From NCBI GenBank assembly GCA_937998695.1, contig CALLCO010000199.1:1-37187 (forward strand): a stretch of 37,187 nt of DNA, written 5' to 3'. The notes under the pieces were generated by a model that made no database searches, was not told where the DNA came from, and saw only the letters and a list, made by a program, of their open reading frames with translations. The DNA is from Candidatus Ozemibacteraceae bacterium (GTDB lineage: Bacteria > Muiribacteriota > Ozemobacteria > Ozemobacterales > Ozemobacteraceae). The position numbers were made by a program, and so were the translations under genes. This document shows, piece by piece, positions 8,657 through 18,477 of the stretch (the stretch's first letter is position 1; the number at the start of each line of letters is the position of its first letter).

Positions 8657-9439
8657 TCACTGGGACAGGGCGAAGACCAGGATGTTGAGCGCCATCTGCA
8701 TGGCCTTCTCGCGCACTTCGGGGGTGTCGGTGGGATGGACGCCTTCGTCCTCGAGGCCGTCTCCGATGTCTGATTCATAGGTATAGAAGACGACAAGCCG
8801 TCCTTTACTGAAGATACCATAGGCCTGGGGCGGTTTGCCATCATGCTCGTGGATCTTGGGCAGCCCCTCGGGGAAGTCGTAGACCTGCTTGAAAATGGGG
8901 TGGTCGGGCGGCACCGCCGCCAGTTCCTTGTCGGGGTAGATCTTGCGCAGCTCCCGGCGCACGCTGCGGTCGATGCCGTAGCTGTCGTTGATCCACAGGA
9001 AGCCCCCGTTGTCGAGCCAGGCCGTCAGACGGTTCACCTCCTGGTCGTCGAACTTGACGTTGCCATGCCCGGTCAGGAACAGCATCGGGTAGGAGAACAG
9101 ATCGGGATCGGAAATCCGGATGGCGAAATGATCGGGCCGGGTCGCCAGGCCGAGCCGCTCGGCGGCCGCCTTCAGCAGGTTCGGCATCGAGGTGGGGCCC
9201 GTGTACCAGTCGCCCCCGCCACCATACTGCACCCGCGGAATGGCGATCGCCCCCCACTCGGCGGCCACGGGGCCGGCCGCCACCAACCCCAGCAGGATGA
9301 CCAGCAAGGCCACGTGCCTCAATTCCGACAATTCCGGGGACATGATACGAAATTCTTTGGAATTTCGTATCATGTCCCCGGAATTCCCGGAATTCGCGGA
9401 ATTGCCGGAATTTCGGTGATCGTGCTTCGGCAGAGGCAT
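8657..9439 (-). CDS. DUF4159 domain protein
   Basis: The 260-residue product has a Ser/Asn/Gly-rich N-terminus, a hydrophobic signal segment (about 43-60) and then a DUF4159 domain: IPRVQYGGGGDWYTGPTSM, FLTGHGNVKF, LDNGGFLWINDSYG and a C-terminal ALNILVFALSQ. DUF4159 has a glutamine-amidotransferase-like fold without known activity and is a standard member of MoxR/VWA clusters. The chosen ATG at 9439-9437 overlaps the stop of the upstream VWA gene as TGATG, which favours it over internal Mets at 9373 and 9343 and over the upstream in-frame extension to 9472. Residues 19-37 are encoded by a perfect palindrome, so the odd N-terminus looks like insertion of a repetitive element. The family call is firm; the exact start is moderately sure. 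Confidence 0.85.
   Translation of the reverse strand: MPLPKHDHRNSGNSANSGNSGDMIRNSKEFRIMSPELSELRHVALLVILLGLVAAGPVAAEWGAIAIPRVQYGGGGDWYTGPTSMPNLLKAAAERLGLATRPDHFAIRISDPDLFSYPMLFLTGHGNVKFDDQEVNRLTAWLDNGGFLWINDSYGIDRSVRRELRKIYPDKELAAVPPDHPIFKQVYDFPEGLPKIHEHDGKPPQAYGIFSKGRLVVFYTYESDIGDGLEDEGVHPTDTPEVREKAMQMALNILVFALSQ
9330..9385. repeat. Perfect 26-bp inverted repeat, REP/BIME-like, inside the DUF4159 gene
   Basis: Bases 9330-9355 and 9360-9385 are perfect reverse complements (26 bp each) around a 4-base loop TTTG. The core on the plus strand is GGGGACATGATACGAAATTC. It is AT-rich compared with its surroundings and continues rightward into short AATTCCGG-type direct repeats to about 9416. It is in frame with the DUF4159 gene, and the mRNA would form a strong hairpin 54-109 bases after the start codon. 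The form and the GGGGACATGATAC core recall palindromes mobilised by REP-associated tyrosine transposases; no transposase gene is in the window. Confidence 0.9.
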
Positions 9440-11712
9440 CAGCTCAGTCCTTTCGTGCGGCGCAGGATCCACTCGGCGAGCGGCAGCGCCAACAGCAGGG
9501 CCAGCACCAGGTAGCTGTCACGGAAATCGAGGATGCGGGTCTCCCGCTTCTGGCCGGGGGTGGCCCGCAGCGACCGCACCAGAGCGGCCGACTGTTCCAC
9601 CGGGAAGACGGCACCGCCGGTGGCGCTGGCCAGTCGCTGCATCAGTTCGACCTGCACTTCGGGGTTGTCGAACTCGGCGGTGGGAACCTCGACCAAGAAT
9701 TCCCCCTTGGCCTCGCCCAGCACCTTGCCCTGCGCCCGCGCCGTGGCGGTGACCGAAAACAGTCCACGCCAGGGGGGCACGAAGGTCGCCTCGTAGCACC
9801 CCTTCTCGGAGGTGCCGATGAACGACAGGGTGACCGGCTCGCGTCCTTTGGCCTCGATGATCGCCGAGACCTGGGCGGCGGTGACATACTGCCGCCGGTT
9901 GTCCATGACCCAGACGCGGAAGACGCTCGGCTGGCCCACGAACCCGCGGGCCGACGGGGTCTCGAGGGTGACCAGGGCGTCCTCGCGCCGGTTGGCCAGC
10001 CACTTGCACAAATTGAGCACAAAGGCGGTATAGGGCTTGATCGTCTTGTCGGTCGGGACCATCTTGAAACCCATCGGCCACAACGGGCCACCCAGCAGCA
10101 TCACCACCTGACCCTGCCCGAACCGCTGCCCCAGGAGCGCTGGCGCGGGCCGCCCACCCTGGTCGAGGGTCGAGGCGAGCAGGACCTCGGCGCCCGCCTT
10201 GGGCGGCCCGTAGGTGAACAGGCCGTCGAGCTTGGGGATCGTCTTGAAGAAGAGGGCGTTTTCGATGGGGTCGTCGAGCAGGCGTAGGAACGCGTAGCCG
10301 GGTTCGGCCCCCGGCAGGATCAGACTGGAGGGCACTCCACGCCACGCCTCGGTGCCCAGATCGACCGGGAAGAGCACCGCCATCGGCGACCCAACATAGC
10401 CCAGGGTGCGGTAGCCACGGGCCGACGGCAGGACCAGCAACCCTAGCTTCCCCGCCTCGATTCGCCGGGTGATGACCCCGACGTGGGGAGCGAGCACCCG
10501 TTCGGGGATCCCGGCGACGACCAGCACGTCGGTATCCTCGAGGTCCGGCCCGAGCTCGGGGGCCGGTCGGATGCCCTTCAGGGTAAAGTCTTCCATGCGG
10601 CTCCAGCGCGTGTCGGTGAGGCGCACCCAGGCGTCGACATGGCTGTTGGGGTCGCTTTTGAGGGCCCAGCGCAGGAAGGCGAGATCCCATGACGGGGCGT
10701 TGGCCACGATCAGCACCTTCAGCCGTTCCTTGACCACCTTGATCAGGAAGCCCGACTCGTTGTTCTCGAGGGTCAGCTCGTTCTCGAGGTGCGGCACCGC
10801 CGCCGCGTAGGTGAAGGTGCCCTCGGTCTCGCAGGGGATGTTGAAGGCGAACGGTACCCGTGACTGGCCGGCCGGCACCGGCACGGCGAGGATCTCGACG
10901 ATCTTGCCGTCGCGGCGGATCTGCACCGGCACGGTCGAGGTGGCCACCCGGTGCAGCCGGATCTCGCCGCGCACCCGGGTCATCGAGTTCAGATACCCGA
11001 TAGAGGGCGGCCGCTCCAGGGCGACGGCCAGATCACGGGTCTGCCCCTCCCGCCCGGCGGCCAAGAAGTAGAGTGGGGTGCGCAGGCGCGCCAGCCCCTC
11101 GATCGGGGATTCGCCGTGATTATGGCCTCCGTCGGTCAACACCACCATGCCCAGCAGGCTCCCTTCGCCAAGGTGGTTGGCCACGTCCCCGATCGCCTTG
11201 GTCAGGTTGGTCTGGGTGCCTTCGGCCTGTATGGAGAACGATGCCACATCGTCGGCAGCCAGCGGGGCCACCGACCCGGCGAACGAGAACAGGACGGGCG
11301 ACAGGCCGGTCTGTCGCTCGAGGCCGGCCAGCAGGGCGTCGTCGACCAGGGCGTGCCGCACCCGCTCGAGGCGGCTCTTCCCTTCCTCGACGATGCTCAT
11401 GCTGCGTGAGGAGTCGATCAGCACGGCCAACTTGTTCTTCTGCGGCACCCAGCCGGTCACGGTGCACCGCAGCCCGGCCAGCAGGAAGATGACCCCGACG
11501 ACAAAGCCGATCCGCAGGACGGTCAGTCCCCCCGCCAGCCAGCCGGTGACCGGCTTGCCCTCGAAGGGCCGCAGGAACCACAGGAACAGCGGCAGCAACA
11601 GGGCCAGCAGCAGCACCACCACCGCCCAGCCCCAGCTGAACCCGAGGCTCCATGTATCGACGGCCTGGATCGGCCCCAGATCGAACCCGAGCAGCGCGAA
11701 CAGGGTCCTCAT
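9439..11712 (-). CDS. VWA-domain membrane protein with a C-terminal glutamine-amidotransferase-like region
   Basis: The 757-residue product starts at ATG 11712-11710, overlapping the stop of the BatA-like gene (ATGA). The frame stays open to 12612 but that part lies inside the upstream gene and reads as an out-of-frame shadow. Two N-terminal membrane segments (about 28-48 and 64-82) precede a von Willebrand A domain with MIDAS D100-S-S102-R-S104 and a later TDGGHN motif. Next comes a region like a class I glutamine amidotransferase fold (DVLVVAGIPERV; GLLVLPSARGYRTLG; RFGQGQVVMLLGGPLWPMG), then beta domains and a C-terminal membrane segment. This architecture is known beside MoxR/DUF58 in Planctomycetota. 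Two VWA proteins in tandem suggest a heteromeric metal-dependent adhesion pair served by MoxR. Confidence 0.88.
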   Translation of the reverse strand: MRTLFALLGFDLGPIQAVDTWSLGFSWGWAVVVLLLALLLPLFLWFLRPFEGKPVTGWLAGGLTVLRIGFVVGVIFLLAGLRCTVTGWVPQKNKLAVLIDSSRSMSIVEEGKSRLERVRHALVDDALLAGLERQTGLSPVLFSFAGSVAPLAADDVASFSIQAEGTQTNLTKAIGDVANHLGEGSLLGMVVLTDGGHNHGESPIEGLARLRTPLYFLAAGREGQTRDLAVALERPPSIGYLNSMTRVRGEIRLHRVATSTVPVQIRRDGKIVEILAVPVPAGQSRVPFAFNIPCETEGTFTYAAAVPHLENELTLENNESGFLIKVVKERLKVLIVANAPSWDLAFLRWALKSDPNSHVDAWVRLTDTRWSRMEDFTLKGIRPAPELGPDLEDTDVLVVAGIPERVLAPHVGVITRRIEAGKLGLLVLPSARGYRTLGYVGSPMAVLFPVDLGTEAWRGVPSSLILPGAEPGYAFLRLLDDPIENALFFKTIPKLDGLFTYGPPKAGAEVLLASTLDQGGRPAPALLGQRFGQGQVVMLLGGPLWPMGFKMVPTDKTIKPYTAFVLNLCKWLANRREDALVTLETPSARGFVGQPSVFRVWVMDNRRQYVTAAQVSAIIEAKGREPVTLSFIGTSEKGCYEATFVPPWRGLFSVTATARAQGKVLGEAKGEFLVEVPTAEFDNPEVQVELMQRLASATGGAVFPVEQSAALVRSLRATPGQKRETRILDFRDSYLVLALLLALPLAEWILRRTKGLS

Positions 11713-13871
11713 GCGCGGGCCTCCGAACGCAGGCCGGACGGCCGGTTGGCGACGATCGTCTCGACCAGGGCCGCTACCAGCAGCAACCAGAGCAGGAGGC
11801 GACTGACATCCTTGCCTTCCCGTACCTCCTGGACCTTGTCGCCCAGGCTGGTCGCCGACCCGGCCCGATGCGCCAGCGCCCGAAAGCGCGGCACCTTCTG
11901 CACGGGGAAGCGTTCGAGATCGCTCTCTTCGGGCGGCGGGTTGACGGCGAAGGCCTCGGTGCGCGTCCCTTCCTTGCCTTCGAGCAGCAGTCGGTAGAAA
12001 CCGGGTAGCTCGGTGCGGGTGGTCGAGAAATGGAGCAGGCCTTCCGCCCCGCCCTCGCGCCGGATGGGCAGTTCGACGGGCAGGCCCTGCGGCGGCACCA
12101 GGGTGACCTTGTGCAGGTCCTCCTGCTGGACGACCATCGAGACCGGCATGCCCGGCCGGATGGCCTCGCCGCGCAGGCCGCGCCGCCCCAGCATGCCGGC
12201 CAGGCTCTGATGCAGGAAGGGCAGGAAGGTCGGCTTGAGCGGCCAGTTCGTCCAACTGGTGTCGGCGGTAAAGGCGACCAGCAACACCTTGCCCTGGCCG
12301 CGTCGCTCCTCGACCAGGCCGGGCAGGCCATGGCTCATGCGCGCCAGGACAAGGGCACCCGAGTTGGGCTGCACCTGGAAGAACTCCCAGACGTGGGCCC
12401 GCCGCGGATCGCCGTTGCCCTCGGTAGCGAACAGACTGAAGGCCGGATGCCCGGTGTCGAGGTCGGTCAGCTGGTAGGCGATCGCCTTGCTGACCGCGTT
12501 GCCGACCCGCTTGAACAGCCGCGCCGGCAACAGGTGCCGACCGCCCGGCGTGTCGAGCAGGGCCGAGTTGTACCAGTCGGGATCGGTACGCGATCCCAGG
12601 AAGAGGATGCAATACCCACCCCCCAGCACATAGTCGGCCAGACGCCCGACCAGGGGTTCCGGCAACTGTCGCTGGTTGACCAGGTAGACGGCGGTGTAAT
12701 CGGCCAGGCGCAAGGACAGAGCTTCCTCGGGTTCCCGGCTCTCGACCACGAAGGTGGCCCCCTCGCTGCGGTTGAGGGGGTTGAGCGCGAAGCGCAGGAA
12801 GAGGTCGTCGCGGCTGGGCGTCCCATCGCGATCGGCCGGAGGTTTCAGGATCAGCACCTTCTGGGGCGGCAGCACCTGGACGGCCAGGTAGCGCACATCG
12901 TCATGGGGAAGGGAATCGGCCGGCAGGTGCGCCGTCACCGCCACCATCCCCTCGGCCGGGAAGGTCACCGGCACCTTGACCCGCTGGCGCGAGCGTCCCT
13001 CGACCTCGATGGGAATGTCGTGCTTCTTGTCTCCGTCCACCAGCACCGACAGCCGGGTCGACCGGGCCCGGTCGCCGTGGTTGGCCACCGTGACCCACAG
13101 GGTGGCCGGGCGCCCCTTCATGACGAGCGGCTGGTCGAGGCTCACCTCGGCCACCGCCAGGTTGGGCGGGGTGCCGTCCCCCACAGGAATCAGGACCAGC
13201 TCGATCCCGGCGTCGATGCGGCCCAGCACATCGCCGCTCTCGAGCAGAGGTTTCCAGGCGACCCTGGTCATGTCGGTGATCAGGTAGACGATGCGTTTGT
13301 ACGACCGCACCGGGGCCACCAGTTTGACCGCCGCCTGCAGCACGCCGGGCAGGTTGGTGCCGGAATAGCTGAGCGGGGCGTTGCGCACCGCCTCCTTCAG
13401 ATCCTGTTTGTCCCAGGACAGCTGCGTGAACAAAAGGGTGCCGGGATCGTGCAACAGGGCGACCGAGGCCTTGTCAGACGGCCCCATCCGCTCCAGGATC
13501 TCGAGGGCCTTGGCCTTGGCCGAGTTGAACAGCGAGATGCCCTGGTGAGTGACGCCCATCGAGAGCGAGTTGTCGAGGATGACCACGAAGGCGGCCGGCG
13601 CTCCGGTGTGGGCCAGGCTGCCGAAGGTGCTGCCCAGGTAGGGCCGGGCCAGTCCGATCACCAGAAGCAGCAGCACCAGCAGCCGCAGGGCCAGCAGCAG
13701 CCAGTTGCGCAGCTTGAGCCGGCGCACCACCGCCTCGACCGACAACCGGATCAGCCGCAGGCTCGGGAAGTCCTTGGGCACGGGCGTGCGGCGGTAGGAG
13801 AGGTGCAACCAGATCGGCACCGCCGCCGTCAGCAGCCCGGTCAGGAAGAGCGGATGCCCGAACGTCAGCAT
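11709..13871 (-). CDS. BatA-like VWA membrane protein (aerotolerance regulator N-terminal domain)
   Basis: The 720-residue product begins with the BatA N-terminal domain (residues 1-80): a first membrane segment at about 6-25, the basic LHLSYRRTPVPKDFPSLRL motif, and a second segment at about 56-76. A VWA domain follows with MIDAS D100-N-S102-L-S104 and a YLITDMTRV strand. The middle resembles beta-sandwich and glutamine-amidotransferase-like segments, and a C-terminal membrane helix (LLLWLLLVAALVE) ends the protein. The start is one base after the DUF58 stop. VWA proteins of this type are targets of MoxR ATPases and contribute to envelope stress tolerance or complex assembly in other bacteria. 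Both MIDAS motifs in this operon look intact. Confidence 0.9.
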   Translation of the reverse strand: MLTFGHPLFLTGLLTAAVPIWLHLSYRRTPVPKDFPSLRLIRLSVEAVVRRLKLRNWLLLALRLLVLLLLVIGLARPYLGSTFGSLAHTGAPAAFVVILDNSLSMGVTHQGISLFNSAKAKALEILERMGPSDKASVALLHDPGTLLFTQLSWDKQDLKEAVRNAPLSYSGTNLPGVLQAAVKLVAPVRSYKRIVYLITDMTRVAWKPLLESGDVLGRIDAGIELVLIPVGDGTPPNLAVAEVSLDQPLVMKGRPATLWVTVANHGDRARSTRLSVLVDGDKKHDIPIEVEGRSRQRVKVPVTFPAEGMVAVTAHLPADSLPHDDVRYLAVQVLPPQKVLILKPPADRDGTPSRDDLFLRFALNPLNRSEGATFVVESREPEEALSLRLADYTAVYLVNQRQLPEPLVGRLADYVLGGGYCILFLGSRTDPDWYNSALLDTPGGRHLLPARLFKRVGNAVSKAIAYQLTDLDTGHPAFSLFATEGNGDPRRAHVWEFFQVQPNSGALVLARMSHGLPGLVEERRGQGKVLLVAFTADTSWTNWPLKPTFLPFLHQSLAGMLGRRGLRGEAIRPGMPVSMVVQQEDLHKVTLVPPQGLPVELPIRREGGAEGLLHFSTTRTELPGFYRLLLEGKEGTRTEAFAVNPPPEESDLERFPVQKVPRFRALAHRAGSATSLGDKVQEVREGKDVSRLLLWLLLVAALVETIVANRPSGLRSEARA

Positions 13872-13872
13872 C

Positions 13873-14790
13873 TCAGGCCACCCGCACGCCGCCGGACATG
13901 CGACGGGTGAAGAACTGCCGCAGGCTGGCCTCGATCGGCCGCGAGGTGTCGGCCAGCAGGTAGTCGATGCCGGCCCGGCGCAGCGCTGACTGGAAGGTGG
14001 TCACCAGGTGCTGCACCCGCCGCAGATACTCGCGGCGCAGGGCGTAGGCGTCGGCCACGATCTCGCTGCGGTCCTCGAGGTCGCGGAACAGGATGGTGTC
14101 CTCGAAGGGGAAGGTCAGCTCCTGGCGGTCGAGCACGTGGAAGAGCACGATCTCGTGGCGGCGGGTCCGCAGTTGGCGAGCTTTGCGAATGATGGCGTCG
14201 GCCGAGTCCATCAGGTCGGAGAACATGATCAGCAGGCCGCGCTTGCGCATCGTCTCGGCGACGCGATCGAGCGTTTCGCCAATGTCGGTGGCACCGGTCG
14301 GCTCGGTCGCTTCCAGTTCGCGGCAGATGCCCTTCAGATGGCCCATTCCCGACTTGGGGCGCACGATCTTGCGCACCCCCTCGGCGAAGGTGACGAGGCC
14401 CACCGAGTCCTGCTGTTTCAGCATCAGGAAGGCCAGCGAGGCGGCCAGGGTGGCGGCGTATTCGAGTTTGTTGAAGGCGGCATCGCCCTTGAACGACATC
14501 GACCCGCTGGTGTCGAGGATCAGGTAGCCCGAGAGGTTGGTCTCCTCCTCGTGCTCCTTGATGTAGTATTTGTCGGTGCGGGCGAAGACCTTCCAGTCGA
14601 TGTCGCGGATCGGATCTCCCGGCACATACGAGCGGTATTCGGCAAACTCGACGTTGAACCCCTTGAAGGGGCTCTTGTGCAGGCCTTCGATCGCCCCCTC
14701 GACCACGCTGCGGGCCCGGATCTCCATCGAGGCGATGGAGGCCAGGACCTTGGGATCGAGGAAGCGCGACAGCCGGCGGGTCTTGTCCAT
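13873..14790 (-). CDS. DUF58 domain protein with intact VWA-type MIDAS
   Basis: The 305-residue product carries the DUF58 signature (FNVEFAEYRSYVPGDPIRD, DIDWKVFARTDKYYIKEHE, residues 45-82), then DTSGSMS (MIDAS D93, S95, S97), GATDIGETLD and a SDLMDS strand. I chose ATG at 14790-14788. The frame is open to 14922, but the additional 44 residues are Pro/Arg/Ser-rich and overlap the end of moxR. DUF58 genes almost always follow moxR, as here (55-base gap). The protein is cytosolic, with no signal or membrane segment, and probably forms a complex with MoxR that acts on the two membrane VWA proteins encoded next. The family is certain; the substrate is not. Confidence 0.93.
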   Translation of the reverse strand: MDKTRRLSRFLDPKVLASIASMEIRARSVVEGAIEGLHKSPFKGFNVEFAEYRSYVPGDPIRDIDWKVFARTDKYYIKEHEEETNLSGYLILDTSGSMSFKGDAAFNKLEYAATLAASLAFLMLKQQDSVGLVTFAEGVRKIVRPKSGMGHLKGICRELEATEPTGATDIGETLDRVAETMRKRGLLIMFSDLMDSADAIIRKARQLRTRRHEIVLFHVLDRQELTFPFEDTILFRDLEDRSEIVADAYALRREYLRRVQHLVTTFQSALRRAGIDYLLADTSRPIEASLRQFFTRRMSGGVRVA

Positions 14791-14845
14791 GGTCAGGTGC
14801 GGGGCGGACGGTGGGCCGGACGCGCGAACGACCGGCCCAGGCCGA

Positions 14846-15868
<1,023 letters not shown>

Positions 15869-15896
15869 GGGAAACCTCCTGTGGAGTGGAAAACAC

Positions 15897-15926
15897 ACCT
15901 TACCATGAGGTAGAAGCCCGGGTCAA
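15897..15926 (-). promoter_or_regulatory. Candidate promoter of the MoxR/VWA operon
   Basis: On the minus strand TTGACC (15926-15921) is followed after 18 bases by TAAGGT (15902-15897), with TGG directly before the -10 as an extended -10 element. The start of transcription would fall near 15890, just ahead of the AGGAGG ribosome site of moxR. The -35 is close to consensus; the -10 is weak. Confidence 0.4.
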
Positions 15927-15976
15927 AGTCGGGGACTCCCGACCCAGGGTCATTTGAAGCTCACGCGCTTTTGTGC

Positions 15977-16195
15977 ATGGCCAGGGGCTTGGGCCGGTTT
16001 CGGCCCCAGATCGCCGTCTGGGAGCGCGTGTCGGTGAAACCCGGCGTCGCCCTCTTCGACGAGGGGTTCCTGCCCCTGCACCGCTACCTGTGGGCGGTCA
16101 AGCTCAGCGACGAGCATGGCCGCTGGTCGCCCGAAACCCAGGCTGCCTTCCGTATCATCGAGAAAGACGGCGTCGTCGTCATCGTCGAGGAATAA
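15977..16195 (+). CDS. Small orphan protein (72 aa)
   Basis: A short frame is read from ATG 15977, or TTG 15971 two codons earlier, to TAA at 16193-16195. I do not recognise the family. The translation has normal amino-acid balance with alternating hydrophobic and charged stretches (GVALFDEGFLPLHRYLWAVK; FRIIEKDGVVVIVEE) and the same G/C-rich third positions as its neighbours, which argues for a real gene. No Shine-Dalgarno is visible before either start. The frame is open back to a TAG at 15911, so a GTG/TTG start upstream is possible. It is divergent from moxR and has no membrane segment. The C-terminal half looks like a small beta domain. Function unknown. Confidence 0.55.
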   Translation: MARGLGRFRPQIAVWERVSVKPGVALFDEGFLPLHRYLWAVKLSDEHGRWSPETQAAFRIIEKDGVVVIVEE

Positions 16196-16227
16196 CCACC
16201 CCGGCGTCCTCTTTCCCCCACACCCAG

Positions 16228-16267
16228 CCCGGGTGCTCAGGCTTCCCGCGAAGCCCTGGCACCCGGG
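16228..16267. terminator. Large hairpin between two convergent genes
   Basis: CCCGGGTGCTCAGGCTTC (16228-16245) pairs with GAAGCCCTGGCACCCGGG (16250-16267) around the loop CCGC: 15 Watson-Crick pairs, one G-U and two mismatches. It sits 33 bases after the small orphan gene and before the 3' end of the hybrid kinase gene on the other strand, so it could serve both. T-runs are weak on either side. Confidence 0.55.
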
Positions 16268-16354
16268 TTGATGTATTTTCCGGGACCTGAACCCCAGAAG
16301 GGAGGAAGGAGGCTGCGGGCGTCACGGAGAGCGTTCCTCGACGCCCCCCGTCAC

Positions 16355-16377
16355 CTCGACATCTCGACATCTCGACA
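16355..16377. repeat. Short tandem repeat CTCGACAT x2.9
   Basis: Three near-complete copies of the 8-mer CTCGACAT lie in the 260-base gap between the small orphan gene and the kinase gene. No other function is visible in that gap besides the hairpin at 16228. Confidence 0.6.
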
Positions 16378-16455
16378 ACCAACGGTCGGCCACCCCCAGG
16401 ATCGTCAGGATCGCATCGGGAACGTGCCGCCGGCAGGGCAGAAGAGGGCAACCGG

Positions 16456-18477
16456 TTAACGAGAGGTGCCCGCCCTTGTCCGCCCGCTGCGGGAGCCGAG
16501 GAGATGACGGAGGAAAGCGCCCAGACTCTTGACCTCGAAGGGCTTGGGAATCGCCCCCACGAAGCCGAAGCGCCGGTAGTCGATCATCACCGGGCCGGTC
16601 GAATACCCGCTGGCCACCACCACGCGGGCCTGGGGATCGAGGGCCAGCAGGTGGGGCAGGCACTCGCGCGCGCCCTTCCCCCCAGGGACGGTCAGATCGA
16701 GAATGACCACATCGAAGGGGGTTCCCGCCGCCTGGGCCTGCCGGAACTTCTCGATGGCCTCGTCTCCGCTGCGGGCCAGTTCGACTCCGCACCCCAGGTG
16801 CTGGAGCATTTCGCCGACCACGGCCAGGATGATCTCCTCGTCGTCCATGAGCAGGACCCGCGCCCCAATCTGCCCCACGGGAGCGGTCGCCTGGGTTTCG
16901 TCACGCAGTAAGGTGGAAGTGGGCAGATAGATCCGGAAGGCCGTTCCACCCGCCGGACCCGGCCCGGCGGTCAGCCATCCGCCGTGATTCTTGACGATCG
17001 CGTAGGCCAGAGGCAGATCGAAGCCTTCCCCCGTCGCCGGCGCCTGGACGGCGTAGGGTTCGAACAACTGCTCGAGAGTTCCCTCGGGTAGGGGCTCCCC
17101 CTGGTCCTCGAGGGTGACCACCACATACCGGCCCTCGGGCAGGGGTACTCCTTCGGCCGGGTCGACCCACAGGTTGCCGGCCCGCACTCGCAGCACACCC
17201 CCGGACGGCTGGGCCCGGCCAGCGTGGGCTACCAGGGCGTGGATGACCGGCGCGAATTGAACCTCGTCGAGATCGACCGGGCACAGATCGGAAGCCAGAT
17301 CGAACTCGCAGGTCAAGGCGGTGCCCAGGCGGGCGGTCTGCACCTCCTGCCACACAAAGTCGGCCAGACTGACGGCCCGCGTCTGGGGCGGCCGGGCCCG
17401 GGCAAAGGTGAGCAACTGGTTGGACAGGCCCCTCGCCTTGCCCAAGGCGGACTCGGCCTTGGCCAGGCGGTCGGCCTGGCGTGACCCGGGGAGGGCATCG
17501 GCCTGGGCCAGGCCGATGTACCCGAACAGGCCGGTCATGATGTTGTTGAAATCGTGGGCGATGCCACCCGCCAGCAGGCTGAGGGCATCGAGCCGCCGGG
17601 GTTTTTCGATCTCGCGACGCGACCGGACGAGGAGGGTGATGTCCTGGAAGACAATGGCCGCGCCGTGCCCTGGCCCCGTCAGGCCGGACATCGGCACCGG
17701 GTCGATCCGGCCCATGATCCGGCGCCGGCTCCCCTGCCGGGTGACCAGCAGGCTGGACAGCGCCAGCTCCTGGGAACGGCCGGACCGGCGACAGAGCCCG
17801 GTGGGATCGCCGACCGGGACGGTTCCGTCGTCGGGCAGGATGGTCCAGCATTCGGCAAGGGGTCGCCCCAGGGCTTCGGCGGTCGACCAGCCGGTGAGTT
17901 CGGCGGCAGTCGGGTTCCAGAGACGGATGTGGTCCTCCGGATCGACCAGGATCACCCCGTAGCCCAGGTGGGCGATCAGATCCGTCATCCCGGCCGTCTG
18001 GCGGGCGGCTTCGCTGTCCTGACGATGACGATCGGTCAGATCGCGCAGGCAGCCCTCGACGCAGGTATCCGGGGTTTCGGCGGGTCCGGTCAAAAAGGCG
18101 TCGAGACCGACCCAGCGCTCCTGCCCGCCAGCGAGACGGCAGGCCCCGGTCAGATCATGCACTTCCCCCGTCGCCCGCAGACGATGCCAGGCCTCAACCC
18201 AGAAAGGGTTGTCGCGGACGATCTCGGGCAGACGGCGTCCGGTCAGGCTCGCCGGATCGGCCGGAAACGCGAACCGGTCGGCAAATCCCTGGTTGACCCA
18301 GAGCAGACACTGGTTTTCGAACCCGCATCGGAACAGGCCATCGCGGGTGCGCGCCACATAATAAGGAAAGGTGGGAATCCACGGTACGAACCTCCCCCGC
18401 GGACGTCCGGCCGCGAAGTCTCTGCCGGCCGCTCTACTCCCTGGTACCCTTCTCAAACGTCCACCGAACGGGTTCAT
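16456..18477 (-). CDS. PAS-PAS-histidine kinase-receiver hybrid with degenerate ATP-binding motifs
   Basis: The 673-residue product reads: two PAS-type sensor domains (about 38-150 and 165-285), a DHp helix with the H-box GGIAHDFNNIM (His308), an ATPase-like domain (about 375-520) and a C-terminal receiver (about 540-660). The receiver looks functional, with acidic pocket DDEE (545-548), phospho-acceptor Asp594 in VILDLT, S623 and Lys645 in PKPFE. The ATPase domain does not: the N-box (411-422) has His where Asn is expected, DxGxG is DQGEP and GxGxGL is GEGFDL. There is no signal or membrane segment. The start at ATG 18477-18475 is chosen because the translation upstream (open to 19032) is low-quality sequence overlapping the TerB-like gene. 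It is an orphan, with no response regulator next to it. Confidence 0.85.
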   Translation of the reverse strand: MNPFGGRLRRVPGSRAAGRDFAAGRPRGRFVPWIPTFPYYVARTRDGLFRCGFENQCLLWVNQGFADRFAFPADPASLTGRRLPEIVRDNPFWVEAWHRLRATGEVHDLTGACRLAGGQERWVGLDAFLTGPAETPDTCVEGCLRDLTDRHRQDSEAARQTAGMTDLIAHLGYGVILVDPEDHIRLWNPTAAELTGWSTAEALGRPLAECWTILPDDGTVPVGDPTGLCRRSGRSQELALSSLLVTRQGSRRRIMGRIDPVPMSGLTGPGHGAAIVFQDITLLVRSRREIEKPRRLDALSLLAGGIAHDFNNIMTGLFGYIGLAQADALPGSRQADRLAKAESALGKARGLSNQLLTFARARPPQTRAVSLADFVWQEVQTARLGTALTCEFDLASDLCPVDLDEVQFAPVIHALVAHAGRAQPSGGVLRVRAGNLWVDPAEGVPLPEGRYVVVTLEDQGEPLPEGTLEQLFEPYAVQAPATGEGFDLPLAYAIVKNHGGWLTAGPGPAGGTAFRIYLPTSTLLRDETQATAPVGQIGARVLLMDDEEIILAVVGEMLQHLGCGVELARSGDEAIEKFRQAQAAGTPFDVVILDLTVPGGKGARECLPHLLALDPQARVVVASGYSTGPVMIDYRRFGFVGAIPKPFEVKSLGAFLRHLLGSRSGRTRAGTSR

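Noticed and set aside
11713-12612. N-terminal extension of the second VWA protein
   Set aside because: The frame is open, but the sequence is Ala/Arg/Pro-rich and lies entirely inside the upstream gene; ATG 11712 overlaps the stop and starts a membrane segment.
12030-13910. A 626-codon open frame on the plus strand opposite the BatA-like gene
   Set aside because: Its translation is rich in Gln, His, Gly and Arg with no domain; the minus strand encodes clear VWA and BatA motifs. It is a GC-codon shadow, as are similar long frames at 1069-1809, 3426-4511, 5456-6754 and 6803-8314.
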